Part shown: positions 52,457 through 60,795 of the stretch, piece after piece | Position numbering within the stretch: the stretch's first letter is position 1 | Layout of the letters: each line of letters starts with the position of its first letter | NCBI GenBank assembly: GCA_023259675.1 | Contig: JALRGT010000007.1 | Coordinates: 1 to 64,000 of the forward strand | From: Flavobacterium sp. | GTDB lineage: Bacteria > Bacteroidota > Bacteroidia > Flavobacteriales > Flavobacteriaceae | Length of the DNA: 64,000 nt | Reading direction: 5' to 3' | The notes under the pieces: generated by a model | Databases searched by the model: none | Seen by the model: the letters and a program-made list of their open reading frames with translations, nothing else | Told to the model about the DNA's origin: nothing | Program-made: the position numbers and the translations under genes

Positions 52457-53353
52457 ATGGTTAATTTAGAATGGTACAGGACCTTCAAATCGGTTTATAA
52501 AAACGGAAATTTTTCTTTGGCTGCTCAGGAATTATTTATTAGTCAACCAGCAGTTAGTCAACAAATAGCAATGTTAGAAGCACATGTAGGCTATAAACTT
52601 TTCAATAGAAAATCTAAAGGTGTGGAGCCAACCGAATATGCTAAGTTACTCAATAACCTAATCATAGAAGCATTAGACCGACTGGAAAACGTAGAAAATG
52701 GTTTTAGGGCTAAGGCATTTAATGCCAATCGATTAATAACTGTTGGTGTTTCTAAACATTTATTTAGCAGTATTGGGAGTGGTTTGATTTCTCAATTCGA
52801 TTATATCGATTTTAGTTTTTATGAAAATGATAGGCTTTTTGAGCTGGTGGATAATAAGAAACTCGATTTTGCGATAGTCACAAAAAAGTATGATACTTTT
52901 GATACGATTCAAAAAGAAGTTGGGAAAATCAAACAAGTAATTGTAGGTTCAAATACAATTGATACAACTGGGTTCAAAACGAATATTGAATTAGAAGATT
53001 TCGATGCTGTTGAACATTGGCTTAATGAACAAAAGTGGTATAGTCATGATTCTGGAATTCCTCATATCAAATTATTTTGGCTGCATGTCTTTAATAAAAA
53101 AAGACCTTCGATGGTTCCTAATTTCATTATTCCGTCAGAGTATGAAATGCTGGCGGTACTTTCTAAAAACAAAGGAATTGCGGTGACTTGGAATTGCAAT
53201 GCAAAACCTTTTATTCAAGAAAAAAACATTCAATTATTGTGGCAAAGTGAATTGATGCCAAGTACAGAAGTCTTTTTGTTGTCTGGAAAAAAGGATCAGT
53301 TTAATACTGCTTTTCAGGAAATAGAAGCCAATTTGAAAGCTATTTTGCAATAA
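52457..53353 (+). CDS. LysR-type transcriptional regulator
   Basis: This 298-residue LTTR has a winged HTH at about 1-60 (FSLAAQELFISQPAVSQQIAMLEAHVGYKLFNR) and a substrate-binding domain with FAIVTKKYDTFDTI near residue 140. It is transcribed divergently from the DJ-1/alcohol dehydrogenase operon across an 87-base region, the classic arrangement for a regulator of that operon. The inducer is unknown, possibly a reactive aldehyde. Confidence 0.92.
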   Translation: MVNLEWYRTFKSVYKNGNFSLAAQELFISQPAVSQQIAMLEAHVGYKLFNRKSKGVEPTEYAKLLNNLIIEALDRLENVENGFRAKAFNANRLITVGVSKHLFSSIGSGLISQFDYIDFSFYENDRLFELVDNKKLDFAIVTKKYDTFDTIQKEVGKIKQVIVGSNTIDTTGFKTNIELEDFDAVEHWLNEQKWYSHDSGIPHIKLFWLHVFNKKRPSMVPNFIIPSEYEMLAVLSKNKGIAVTWNCNAKPFIQEKNIQLLWQSELMPSTEVFLLSGKKDQFNTAFQEIEANLKAILQ

Positions 53354-53935
53354 TTACTTCTTGTAAAAGTTGTTGTGATCAATGTAATCCCACACTTTTG
53401 GAGGCAAAAGAGGCTGCACATTTTTCCCTTTTTTGATGTTATTTCGAATAAAAGTCGATGAAATTTCGACTACTGGCGCATCAATCATATGAATTTTGGG
53501 ATGGTTTTCAAATGTTGAGTTTTCGGCATCTTTAGATATTCTTGGATACACATAGATTTCGTGGTGCGCCAAAATAGCTTCGTAATTTTTCCATTTATGT
53601 AAGGACTTTAAATTATCCTCTCCCATAATTAAACAAAAATCATGTGAAGGATATTTTTCCTCCAAATGGACTAGAGTATTAATCGTATAATTGGGTTGGG
53701 TTAACTTAAACTCAATATCGGATGGTTTCAGTTTCGGGAAATCTTCGGTAGCCAAATGCACCATTTGTAGGCGATGGTAATCATCAAGCAATGTGCTTTT
53801 TTTCTTTAACGGATTGTGCGGCGTCACCACCATCCAGACTTGGTCTAAATCGGCATGCTCTGCCATGTGGTTGGCAATGATGAGATGTCCCACATGAATG
53901 GGATTGAAGGTTCCGAAATAAAGACCGATTTTCAT
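53354..53935 (-). CDS. nadD: Nicotinate-nucleotide adenylyltransferase
   Basis: This 193-residue enzyme of NAD synthesis has the nucleotidyltransferase motif GTFNPIHVGHL at residues 8-18 and ISSTFIRNNIKKG near residue 157. WMVVTPHNPLKKK is typical of NadD. It ends right where the LysR gene stops, convergent. It follows gmk and yicC on the same strand, a common flavobacterial order. A 23-base-arm inverted repeat fills the spacer before it. Confidence 0.94.
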   Translation of the reverse strand: MKIGLYFGTFNPIHVGHLIIANHMAEHADLDQVWMVVTPHNPLKKKSTLLDDYHRLQMVHLATEDFPKLKPSDIEFKLTQPNYTINTLVHLEEKYPSHDFCLIMGEDNLKSLHKWKNYEAILAHHEIYVYPRISKDAENSTFENHPKIHMIDAPVVEISSTFIRNNIKKGKNVQPLLPPKVWDYIDHNNFYKK

Positions 53936-53954
53936 GAATTTAATTAAAAGATTT

Positions 53955-54023
53955 AAAAATTAAAAGATTTAAAAATTAAAGTCACTTTTCGTAATTTTTC
54001 AATTATTAAATCTTTTAATTTTT
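53955..54023. repeat. Inverted repeat with 23-base AT-rich arms
   Basis: The arms begin AAAAATTAAAAGATTTAAAA and end in its inverted match at 54001-54023; 22 of 23 positions pair around a 23-base loop. The left arm also overlaps a direct repeat of AAAAGATTTAAAAATTA. Confidence 0.5.
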
Positions 54024-54027
54024 CAAT

Positions 54028-54600
54028 TTATTTGTTTACAAAATTCCTTACTAATTGAGTGGCTTCTTCCAAAGCAACATCCAAATCATAATTTTTGATA
54101 ATCACGTCAAATTGTGGGGCAGTGGCCAGTTCAACGTGTGCTTTGGCAATCCGCATATTGATTTTGTCCTCACTTTCTGTAGAACGTTCTTTTAATCTTC
54201 GTTTCAATTCGTCTACACTTGGTGGTTTTACAAAAACTGCCAAGGTTTCCTCAGGGAATTTATGTTTAATACGTAAACCTCCCGCGACATCGATATCAAA
54301 AATTACGTTTTTACCTTTGGCCCAAATGCGTTCTATTTCGCTTTTCAATGTGCCGTAAAAGTTATCGCGGTACACCTCTTCCCATTCTACAAAATCATCG
54401 TTTTTGATATGGTTTTTAAACTCTTCCAAAGATATAAAGTAGTAATCTTTGCCGTTTATTTCTCCGTTACGGGCTTCCCTTGTAGCGGCCGAAATAGAAA
54501 ACTCCAGATTCAAGTCTTCTTGTTTCAATAAATGCCTAACGATAGTTGTTTTTCCCGAACCTGAGGGTGCCGAGAATACGATTAATTTTCCTTTTTTCAT
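54028..54600 (-). CDS. gmk: Guanylate kinase
   Basis: This 190-residue kinase phosphorylates GMP to GDP. It has the P-loop SAPSGSGKTTI at residues 9-19, TREARNGEINGKDYYF near residue 40 (GMP-binding), and FDIDVAGGLRIK near residue 100. Length matches. Part of the yicC-gmk-nadD run. Confidence 0.96.
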   Translation of the reverse strand: MKKGKLIVFSAPSGSGKTTIVRHLLKQEDLNLEFSISAATREARNGEINGKDYYFISLEEFKNHIKNDDFVEWEEVYRDNFYGTLKSEIERIWAKGKNVIFDIDVAGGLRIKHKFPEETLAVFVKPPSVDELKRRLKERSTESEDKINMRIAKAHVELATAPQFDVIIKNYDLDVALEEATQLVRNFVNK

Positions 54601-54674
54601 TTATGCTGAATTTATTCCAGTATCTGTTTAGTAAAACGTGAATAGCTAATTACTATTCACGTTACACCAATTAC

Positions 54675-55535
54675 TTATAAAACATTCAAAACTTGCTCCT
54701 TAATTTTTTCCAATTCGTCTTTCATCTGAACGACCAATTTCTGCATTTGTGCATGGTTCGATTTAGAACCCATTGTATTGATTTCACGACCCATTTCCTG
54801 AGTGATGAAACCTAGTTTTCTACCATTGGCTTCTGTCCCATTGATGGTTTCCAGGAAATAATCCAAGTGATTGTTCAGGCGTACTTTTTCTTCGGTAATA
54901 TCCAGTTTTTCTAAATAATAAATCAATTCCTGTTCGAAACGATTTTCATCTACATTAACTTCCAATTCAGATATAGCTGTTTGCAAACGGTCTTTTATCG
55001 CCTGAACACGTTCTGGATCCAGCGCTAAAGCCTCATTCATATATTGACGAATGTTTCCAATGCGCAATTGAAATTCTTTTTCCAGCGAAGCACCTTCGTC
55101 TTTTCTGAAATTCTGAATGTTATTCAAACTTTCTTCAATGACCGTTTTGATTTTTGCCCATTCATTTTCATCGATTTCTTCGCGCTCAATTTTCATGGTA
55201 TCGGGCATACGGATGGCCATTTTCATCAATTCTGTTTCATCTGCGTCAGCATATACTTCTCTCAGTTGGGTAATGTACGTTTTTACAATTGGTACATTTA
55301 CTCTAGTAGAAGTTTGCTCAGCGGTACTTTCGATATAAATAGAAAAATCGACTTTTCCTCTTTCGAGTTTAAGGGCGATTTGGTTGCGCAGTCCCAATTC
55401 CATTTCGCGATAGAGAGAAGGCATTCGTACATTCAAATCTAAACCTTTACTGTTTAAGGATTTTACTTCTACGGTTATTTTTTTGGTTGGCAGTTGCAAA
55501 GTTGCTTTACCAAAACCAGTCATGGATTGTATCAT
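54675..55535 (-). CDS. YicC-family endoribonuclease-type protein
   Basis: The 286-residue protein begins MIQSMTGFGKAT and ends with a YicC C-terminal block, LGFITQEMGREINTMGSKS near residue 240. YicC-like proteins are reported as endoribonucleases in other bacteria. The gene lies 74 bases upstream of gmk in the same direction, an arrangement that recurs widely. Confidence 0.9.
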   Translation of the reverse strand: MIQSMTGFGKATLQLPTKKITVEVKSLNSKGLDLNVRMPSLYREMELGLRNQIALKLERGKVDFSIYIESTAEQTSTRVNVPIVKTYITQLREVYADADETELMKMAIRMPDTMKIEREEIDENEWAKIKTVIEESLNNIQNFRKDEGASLEKEFQLRIGNIRQYMNEALALDPERVQAIKDRLQTAISELEVNVDENRFEQELIYYLEKLDITEEKVRLNNHLDYFLETINGTEANGRKLGFITQEMGREINTMGSKSNHAQMQKLVVQMKDELEKIKEQVLNVL

Positions 55536-55608
55536 ATGTTTTCTAAAAAGTGTTCAAAGATAAGAAAAAAGTTATCAGTGAATTAAGGTTCGTTTTTGAG
55601 CTAAGATT

Positions 55609-55965
55609 TTAGGCAGCATTTAATGCTTTCATGACTTGTAGCATATTTTGTTGGCTATTGCCAATGAATATTTTTCTGTCAATAATAAAAACCGGACGAC
55701 TCAAAAAAGTGTAATGTTCCAGAATGTATTTTTTAAAATCTTCTTCGGTTAAAGATTTGTCTTTTAACCCCATTGATTTATACAATTGAGCCTTTTTGCT
55801 AAAAAGAGCTTCGTAACTTCCCGATAGCGCGTACATTGCTTCTAATTCTTCAAGCGTTATTGGGTCTTGCTTGATGTCATGAAAAACAAGATTGTTGTCT
55901 TTTGGTAATGATTTTATAATTTTTCTGCAGGTATCGCAGGAAGCGAGATAGTATATTTTGTTCAT
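55609..55965 (-). CDS. ArsC/Spx-family protein
   Basis: The 118-residue thioredoxin-fold protein has CDTC at residues 10-13, a YKSMGLKDKSLTEEDF helix, and LSRPVFIIDRKIFIG near residue 95 with the conserved RP. This could be an arsenate reductase-like or Spx-like protein; no ars genes are nearby, so arsenate reduction is not favoured. It lies 74 bases upstream of yicC on the same strand. Confidence 0.8.
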   Translation of the reverse strand: MNKIYYLASCDTCRKIIKSLPKDNNLVFHDIKQDPITLEELEAMYALSGSYEALFSKKAQLYKSMGLKDKSLTEEDFKKYILEHYTFLSRPVFIIDRKIFIGNSQQNMLQVMKALNAA

Positions 55966-56048
55966 GGTATTCTAGATTTCTTTATGCAAAGAAAATTCAT
56001 TTACTATGGAAAATGACTATTTTTATCAAAAATTTCAAATCCATAAGA

Positions 56049-56504
56049 ATGAATTCTATTTTCGAAATCACCAGAACGAGCAGAAAAATGATTGCTCCAT
56101 TTTTAGAGAACTATACTTTAGAACAACTCAATACCATTCCGGAAGGGTTTAGTAATAATTTAATTTGGAATATTGCGCATGTGGTGGTAACACAGCAGCT
56201 TTTGGTGTATAAATTATCCGGTTTGCCTATGATGATTTCGGATGATTTGGTAGAGAAATACAAAAAAGCCACCAAGCCGGAACAATTTGCCACACAAAGT
56301 GAAGTAGACGAAATAAAAGCATTGTTGTTGTCAACAATCGATCAAACCGAAAAAGATTTTGAGAATAATGTTTTCAAAAATTTTACCGAATACCCTACTT
56401 CAACAGGTTTTGTTTTGAAAACTGTCGAAGATGCAATGGATTTCAATAAGTTTCATGAAGGACTGCATCTTGGAATTATGATGAGTATCAGAAAGCTGGT
56501 TTAG
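56049..56504 (+). CDS. DinB-family protein
   Basis: This 151-residue four-helix protein matches the DinB superfamily: FLENYTLEQLNTIPEGFSNNLIWNIAHVVVTQQLLVYKLSG near the start (His as metal ligand) and FNKFHEGLHLGIMMSIRKLV at the end, with two more His. Such proteins may be metal-dependent thiol-linked enzymes. The inner ATG, 12 codons after the first, matches the family start better. Confidence 0.8.
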   Translation: MNSIFEITRTSRKMIAPFLENYTLEQLNTIPEGFSNNLIWNIAHVVVTQQLLVYKLSGLPMMISDDLVEKYKKATKPEQFATQSEVDEIKALLLSTIDQTEKDFENNVFKNFTEYPTSTGFVLKTVEDAMDFNKFHEGLHLGIMMSIRKLV

Positions 56505-56552
56505 GTAAAACAAGAAAAGGATGTAGCTGTTCAGTAAATTTTGCTATTCATA

Positions 56553-56597
56553 AAAAAGAGAACCATTTTAGAAATGAAATGGTTCTCTTTTTTTACT
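56553..56597. terminator. Terminator between convergent genes
   Basis: AAAAAGAGAACCATTT pairs with AAATGGTTCTCTTTTT around a short loop, with T runs on both strands. It ends the DinB gene and overlaps the stop of the RsiV-like gene. Confidence 0.75.
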
Positions 56598-57336
56598 TTA
56601 TGGCCAAATAGGAATTGACTTCTGTATAAGGGATTACAATTTCTTTCGGACCATCGGCATAAGAGGCAACTTCGTACTGATTGTAATACAAAAGCAGCCC
56701 TTTGTCTGTGTAAAAAATATTTATGGGCAGCTGAAATTCATCGTTTTCAAATTGGTATCCTGTAGAATTAATCGGTTGGTTTTCCGGGATTTTATATTTG
56801 GTTCTAAACGCCTTTTCGGCGAAAGCCATAAATGTTTTTTTATCTTTAAAGAGTTCGTCATTTGAAATGGTTTTCCCTGTCATGGGATCAAAAAGTAAGG
56901 AGCGAAATCCTTGATAGCCATGTGCGCCACCGGTGTAGGTATAATGCTTGATTTTGATATTGATGATGCTGTCCGAACTGTATAACAAACTTCCTTTGAT
57001 ATCGGCTTCCCAGCCAAAGGCATCTTCCGGGAATTCTTTTTGCATTTTTTCATACGATGCGATGAACGAATCTACAAGCCCTTTGTAATTTGTGGAAGTA
57101 TATGGTTTTTCGCCAAAATAAATAATTTGTTTCAAAACAGTGAACACTTTTTTATTGATACTATCGGCAACAACGGGTACATCTTTGGCTATTGGAATCG
57201 TGACAGTAATATGGGGACAATTTTCTTTGCAGGGTAAGCTCGTCTTTTTTTGAAATGTTTGATTTTCAAAAACCAATTCGGTTCCACAACTAACCATTAA
57301 TAAAGACAACGTCAATATAAAAAAAAGAAGTTTCAT
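56593..57336 (-). CDS. RsiV-like lipoprotein (DUF4163/DUF3298)
   Basis: The 247 residues start with a lipoprotein signal (LLMVSC, Cys near 17), then carry a DUF4163-like part and a DUF3298 domain, with HYTYTGGAHGYQGFRSLLFDPMTGK near residue 130 as the signature. In RsiV these domains lie outside the membrane and bind lysozyme; no sigma factor gene is adjacent here, so that role is not supported. I chose the ATG directly before the signal peptide; a longer frame would overlap the upstream gene. Confidence 0.8.
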   Translation of the reverse strand: MKLLFFILTLSLLMVSCGTELVFENQTFQKKTSLPCKENCPHITVTIPIAKDVPVVADSINKKVFTVLKQIIYFGEKPYTSTNYKGLVDSFIASYEKMQKEFPEDAFGWEADIKGSLLYSSDSIINIKIKHYTYTGGAHGYQGFRSLLFDPMTGKTISNDELFKDKKTFMAFAEKAFRTKYKIPENQPINSTGYQFENDEFQLPINIFYTDKGLLLYYNQYEVASYADGPKEIVIPYTEVNSYLAIK

Positions 57337-57409
57337 AAGAGAATTAATTTGCTTTACACAAATGTACCAACTTTTGAAACCAGACTTGGATAAAATTAAC
57401 AAGAAGTTT

Positions 57410-58231
57410 TTATTGTAAATAATAAATATAGCCCACATTAAGCCATACCAACCAATCATTGGCTTTGTTTTCTTTGTACAGCGCCGGATTTGGATTTAAG
57501 CCATCGACCCAATTTGAAAAATAGTATTGAAAACGTAAATCAATCATTAAATCTCGTAGAGGGGTTAATTTATAACGGGTTCCCACGCTGGAAACAATAG
57601 ACCAAACAGAGCCTGTTTCAGTCGAAAAACCATAAGGGCGACCATCTGTTGGGGTTAAATATTTTGGATAGGTAGTTAATGGTGTGCCTAAGGGGCCCAT
57701 CGTGGAGTGTGCCTCAGCATTGTAATAACAAAATTGGGAGCCAAGACTTATAAAAGGACCTAAACTTCCGATTCTAGCGGTGAAATCCCGTATACTGAGA
57801 GGGAAGTATTCTAATTGCATTCCAATATTGGTTACGGCGGTACTTCCTTTCATCGCTCTTAATTGGTCTGCATATATGGAAGTTCTCTCTGGGGCAACCC
57901 ATTCGCCAAAATGTTCTAGTTCGGTTTTATTGTATGATAATTCACTTCTAAGTTTAAAGTGGTCATTGAAATAATTTTCAGGGGTAAAACAGTCACATTC
58001 TGCGGTGTAAGAAAAATTGATGTAATGGATAATCCCAATTCCTAAACCCGTATTTCCAGCATTGGTGTCTAAATTATAACGCACCCCATAGTCGGATTGG
58101 AATGCCACGGGTCCTGCTATAACTCCTACTTCGTGTGAAAAACCGAATTGGGCAATTAAACTATTGGTAAAACCAAATAAGACCAGCAGCGTAAGGATGA
58201 TTTTTTTGAGCATTTTTACTGGAAATTTCAT
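57410..58231 (-). CDS. THC0290_0291-type outer-membrane protein
   Basis: This 273-residue protein has a signal peptide (NSLIAQ), FGFSHEVGVIAGPVAFQSDYG right after it, and the WLVWLNVGYIYYLQ C-terminal strand. The alternating strands and conserved early GPVAFQSDYG match a flavobacterial beta-barrel family I know as THC0290_0291. Role unknown. A second ATG six codons in is an alternative start. Confidence 0.7.
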   Translation of the reverse strand: MKFPVKMLKKIILTLLVLFGFTNSLIAQFGFSHEVGVIAGPVAFQSDYGVRYNLDTNAGNTGLGIGIIHYINFSYTAECDCFTPENYFNDHFKLRSELSYNKTELEHFGEWVAPERTSIYADQLRAMKGSTAVTNIGMQLEYFPLSIRDFTARIGSLGPFISLGSQFCYYNAEAHSTMGPLGTPLTTYPKYLTPTDGRPYGFSTETGSVWSIVSSVGTRYKLTPLRDLMIDLRFQYYFSNWVDGLNPNPALYKENKANDWLVWLNVGYIYYLQ

Positions 58232-58411
58232 GTCTCGACAAATATATAAAAAACCTCAGTCTTCCTTATGGTAATAAATTTAAAATTAAGCAACTCGGCA
58301 TTAATTAATTTAAAGAAATCAGCTCTTTTTCTTTAAACGGATGGGGTTAATTTTGATTTTTTATAGAATTTAAAAATTACAATTCTTTTAAAAAAGGGAA
58401 ACAAGCAGCGT

Positions 58412-58440
58412 TTTGAATCGTTATATAAAATGTACCTTTG
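58412..58440 (+). promoter_or_regulatory. gdhA promoter
   Basis: TTTG (58412-58415), a 17-base spacer and TACCTTTG (58433-58440) fit the flavobacterial consensus TTTG-N17-TAnnTTTG, and are the best match in the window. The start codon is 46 bases further on. Confidence 0.7.
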
Positions 58441-58486
58441 TGTATGACCGTACAAAAATATTTTCATTAACATTAATATACGCTAT

Positions 58487-59833
58487 ATGATATCGCAAAG
58501 TGTTACTTCATTTGTTGAGGCAGTAGCCCAAAAAAACCCGAATGAGCCAGAATTTTTGCAGGCAGTTTTAGAAGTTACTGAAACAGTTATTCCATTTATT
58601 GAAGAAAATAAAAAATACCAAAACAAAATGCTTTTGGAGCGAATGGTAGAGTCGGAACGAATCGTTACTTTTCGTGTTACTTGGATCGATGATAAAGGGG
58701 AAATTCAGGTTAATAGAGGCTATCGTATTCAGATGAATTCGGCTATCGGCCCTTATAAAGGCGGACTTCGTTTTCATCCTTCAGTGAATTTAAGTATTTT
58801 AAAATTTTTGGCCTTCGAGCAGACTTTTAAAAATAGCCTGACGACATTGCCTATGGGTGGTGGAAAAGGAGGTTCCGATTTTGATCCCAAAGGGAAATCA
58901 GATAATGAAGTTATGCGTTTTTGTCAAAGTTTCATGTTAGAATTATCAAAATATATTGGGCCGGATACTGATGTGCCTGCCGGTGATATTGGAGTTGGTG
59001 CAAGAGAAGTAGGCTATCTTTTTGGACAATATAAAAGACTGAAAAATGAATTCACAGGTGTGTTAACGGGGAAAGGGATTTCTTTTGGAGGTTCACTAAT
59101 CCGGCCTGAAGCAACGGGTTATGGTGCGGTATATTTTACCCAAAGAATGTTGGCCACGAGAGGGGAAGAAATTTCCGGGAAAATAATAGTGGTTTCCGGT
59201 TCTGGAAATGTGGCGCAATTTGCTGTCCAAAAAGCAATTCAATTAGGCGGTAAAGTAGTGACAATGTCTGATTCATCAGGATATATCTATGATGCCGACG
59301 GTATAAATGCCGAAAAATTGGCACATATAATGGTTATTAAAAATGAATTAAGAGGAAGGATAAAAGACTATATAGCCAAATACCCTGAAGCTATTTATGT
59401 TGCCGGCTCTCATCCTTGGGAAGTAAAATGCGATATCGCCATGCCATGTGCTACCCAAAATGAATTGAATGATATCGAAGCAGCAATTTTGGTTAAAAAC
59501 GGTTGTATTTGTGTAACCGAAGGAGCCAATATGCCAACAACACCAGAAGGGATTGCCGTGATTCAAAAAGCGAAACTATTATTCTCTCCTGGTAAAGCAT
59601 CCAATGCTGGTGGAGTGGCGACATCTGGTTTAGAAATGTCTCAAAATTCGTTGCGATTAAGTTGGACAGCCGAAGAAGTAGATCAAAAATTAAAAGAAAT
59701 TATGTTGAATATTCATGCTTCCTGTGTGAAATATGGCGCAGAACATGATGGATACATTAACTACGTGAAAGGAGCCAATATTGCCGGATTTGTAAAAGTG
59801 GCCGATGCCATGTTGGCCCAAGGAGCGGTTTAA
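58487..59833 (+). CDS. gdhA: NADP-specific glutamate dehydrogenase
   Basis: This 448-residue hexameric glutamate dehydrogenase has GPYKGGLRFHPSVNLSILKFL near residue 85, PMGGGKGGSDFDP near residue 122 with the catalytic Lys, and VSGSGNVAQFA near residue 236 for the cofactor. The length and the small-type layout indicate the NADP-dependent biosynthetic form that assimilates ammonium. It is monocistronic with its own strong promoter and terminator. Confidence 0.95.
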   Translation: MISQSVTSFVEAVAQKNPNEPEFLQAVLEVTETVIPFIEENKKYQNKMLLERMVESERIVTFRVTWIDDKGEIQVNRGYRIQMNSAIGPYKGGLRFHPSVNLSILKFLAFEQTFKNSLTTLPMGGGKGGSDFDPKGKSDNEVMRFCQSFMLELSKYIGPDTDVPAGDIGVGAREVGYLFGQYKRLKNEFTGVLTGKGISFGGSLIRPEATGYGAVYFTQRMLATRGEEISGKIIVVSGSGNVAQFAVQKAIQLGGKVVTMSDSSGYIYDADGINAEKLAHIMVIKNELRGRIKDYIAKYPEAIYVAGSHPWEVKCDIAMPCATQNELNDIEAAILVKNGCICVTEGANMPTTPEGIAVIQKAKLLFSPGKASNAGGVATSGLEMSQNSLRLSWTAEEVDQKLKEIMLNIHASCVKYGAEHDGYINYVKGANIAGFVKVADAMLAQGAV

Positions 59834-59843
59834 ATAAAAAACA

Positions 59844-59880
59844 AAAACCTTCAATTCTAAACTAGAATTGAAGGTTTTTT
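59844..59880 (+). terminator. gdhA terminator
   Basis: AAAACCTTCAATTCTA pairs with TAGAATTGAAGGTTTT and is followed by TT, 11 bases after the gdhA stop. Confidence 0.8.
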
Positions 59881-59952
59881 GTGGTTACAGATAAATTCCA
59901 ATAGCTTTTGTGGAAATGATCGACGGATGTAAATTTTTAGAATGAGTATAAA

Positions 59953-60666
59953 ATGCTGGTAAAAACGAAAGCCATTGTGCTGTCTTCCATAAAGTTTCAA
60001 GAAAAAAGCCTGATTGTAAAATGCTTTACCCAATCGAATGGACTGAAATCCTATTTTGTTCGGGATGCGTTTTCGGGCAGAAAATCAAACCAAAAAATTG
60101 CTTATTTCCAACCTTTGTCCATTCTCGAAATAGAAGCGGTTCATAAGAACAAAGGCACTTTAGAAAATTTCAAGGAAATCAAAACCGCAATTCCGTTTCA
60201 GTCCATTCATTCCGATATTTTCAAGAGTACTATGGTGCTATTTATTTCGGAAATTTTGCATCATTCCATTCACGAGGAAGAAAAAAACGAGGCGCTTTTT
60301 ACCTTTTTGGAAACGGCTTTGCTTTGGTTGGATACGCATAATGAAATTGCCAATTTTCATTTAATTCTATTGTTGGAAACTACGAAATATTTAGGTTTTT
60401 ACCCTGATGTTTCCGACAGGGATATGCCTTTTTTCGAAATGACCGAAGGTGTTTTTACGCCTTTTCATGGGATGAGTTCGCTCACCGAACACGAAACGAA
60501 TTTATTCAAAAAACTCATTGATTTAAAATTCGACAACGATCAAAAGATTTTTCATGTCATCGAAAGACAAATTCTTTTGAAAATTCTGATTGACTATTAC
60601 AGCTTTCACTTGGATGGTTTTAAAAAACCAAAATCGGTGGAGGTTTTGAAAGAGGTTTTTGCTTAG
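59953..60666 (+). CDS. recO: DNA repair protein RecO
   Basis: The 237 residues match RecO: LVKTKAIVLSSIKFQEKSLIVKCFTQSNGLKSYFVR at the start (OB-fold) and a helical C-terminal domain with HFLIL-like helices and FYPDVS. RecO loads RecA on SSB-coated DNA together with RecR. No Cys4 zinc motif is evident. It precedes ileS in the same direction. Confidence 0.9.
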   Translation: MLVKTKAIVLSSIKFQEKSLIVKCFTQSNGLKSYFVRDAFSGRKSNQKIAYFQPLSILEIEAVHKNKGTLENFKEIKTAIPFQSIHSDIFKSTMVLFISEILHHSIHEEEKNEALFTFLETALLWLDTHNEIANFHLILLLETTKYLGFYPDVSDRDMPFFEMTEGVFTPFHGMSSLTEHETNLFKKLIDLKFDNDQKIFHVIERQILLKILIDYYSFHLDGFKKPKSVEVLKEVFA

Positions 60667-60795
60667 AGTCACAAAAACTGAATTTTTGCACATTAATGGC
60701 TTAAAAATGTTGCTTATTTTTTCTTTTTTCTTGCATCTTTTCTCTCATTTACTCAAAATTCCTTACTTTCGCACCTCGATTAAGAAAAGGATAAA

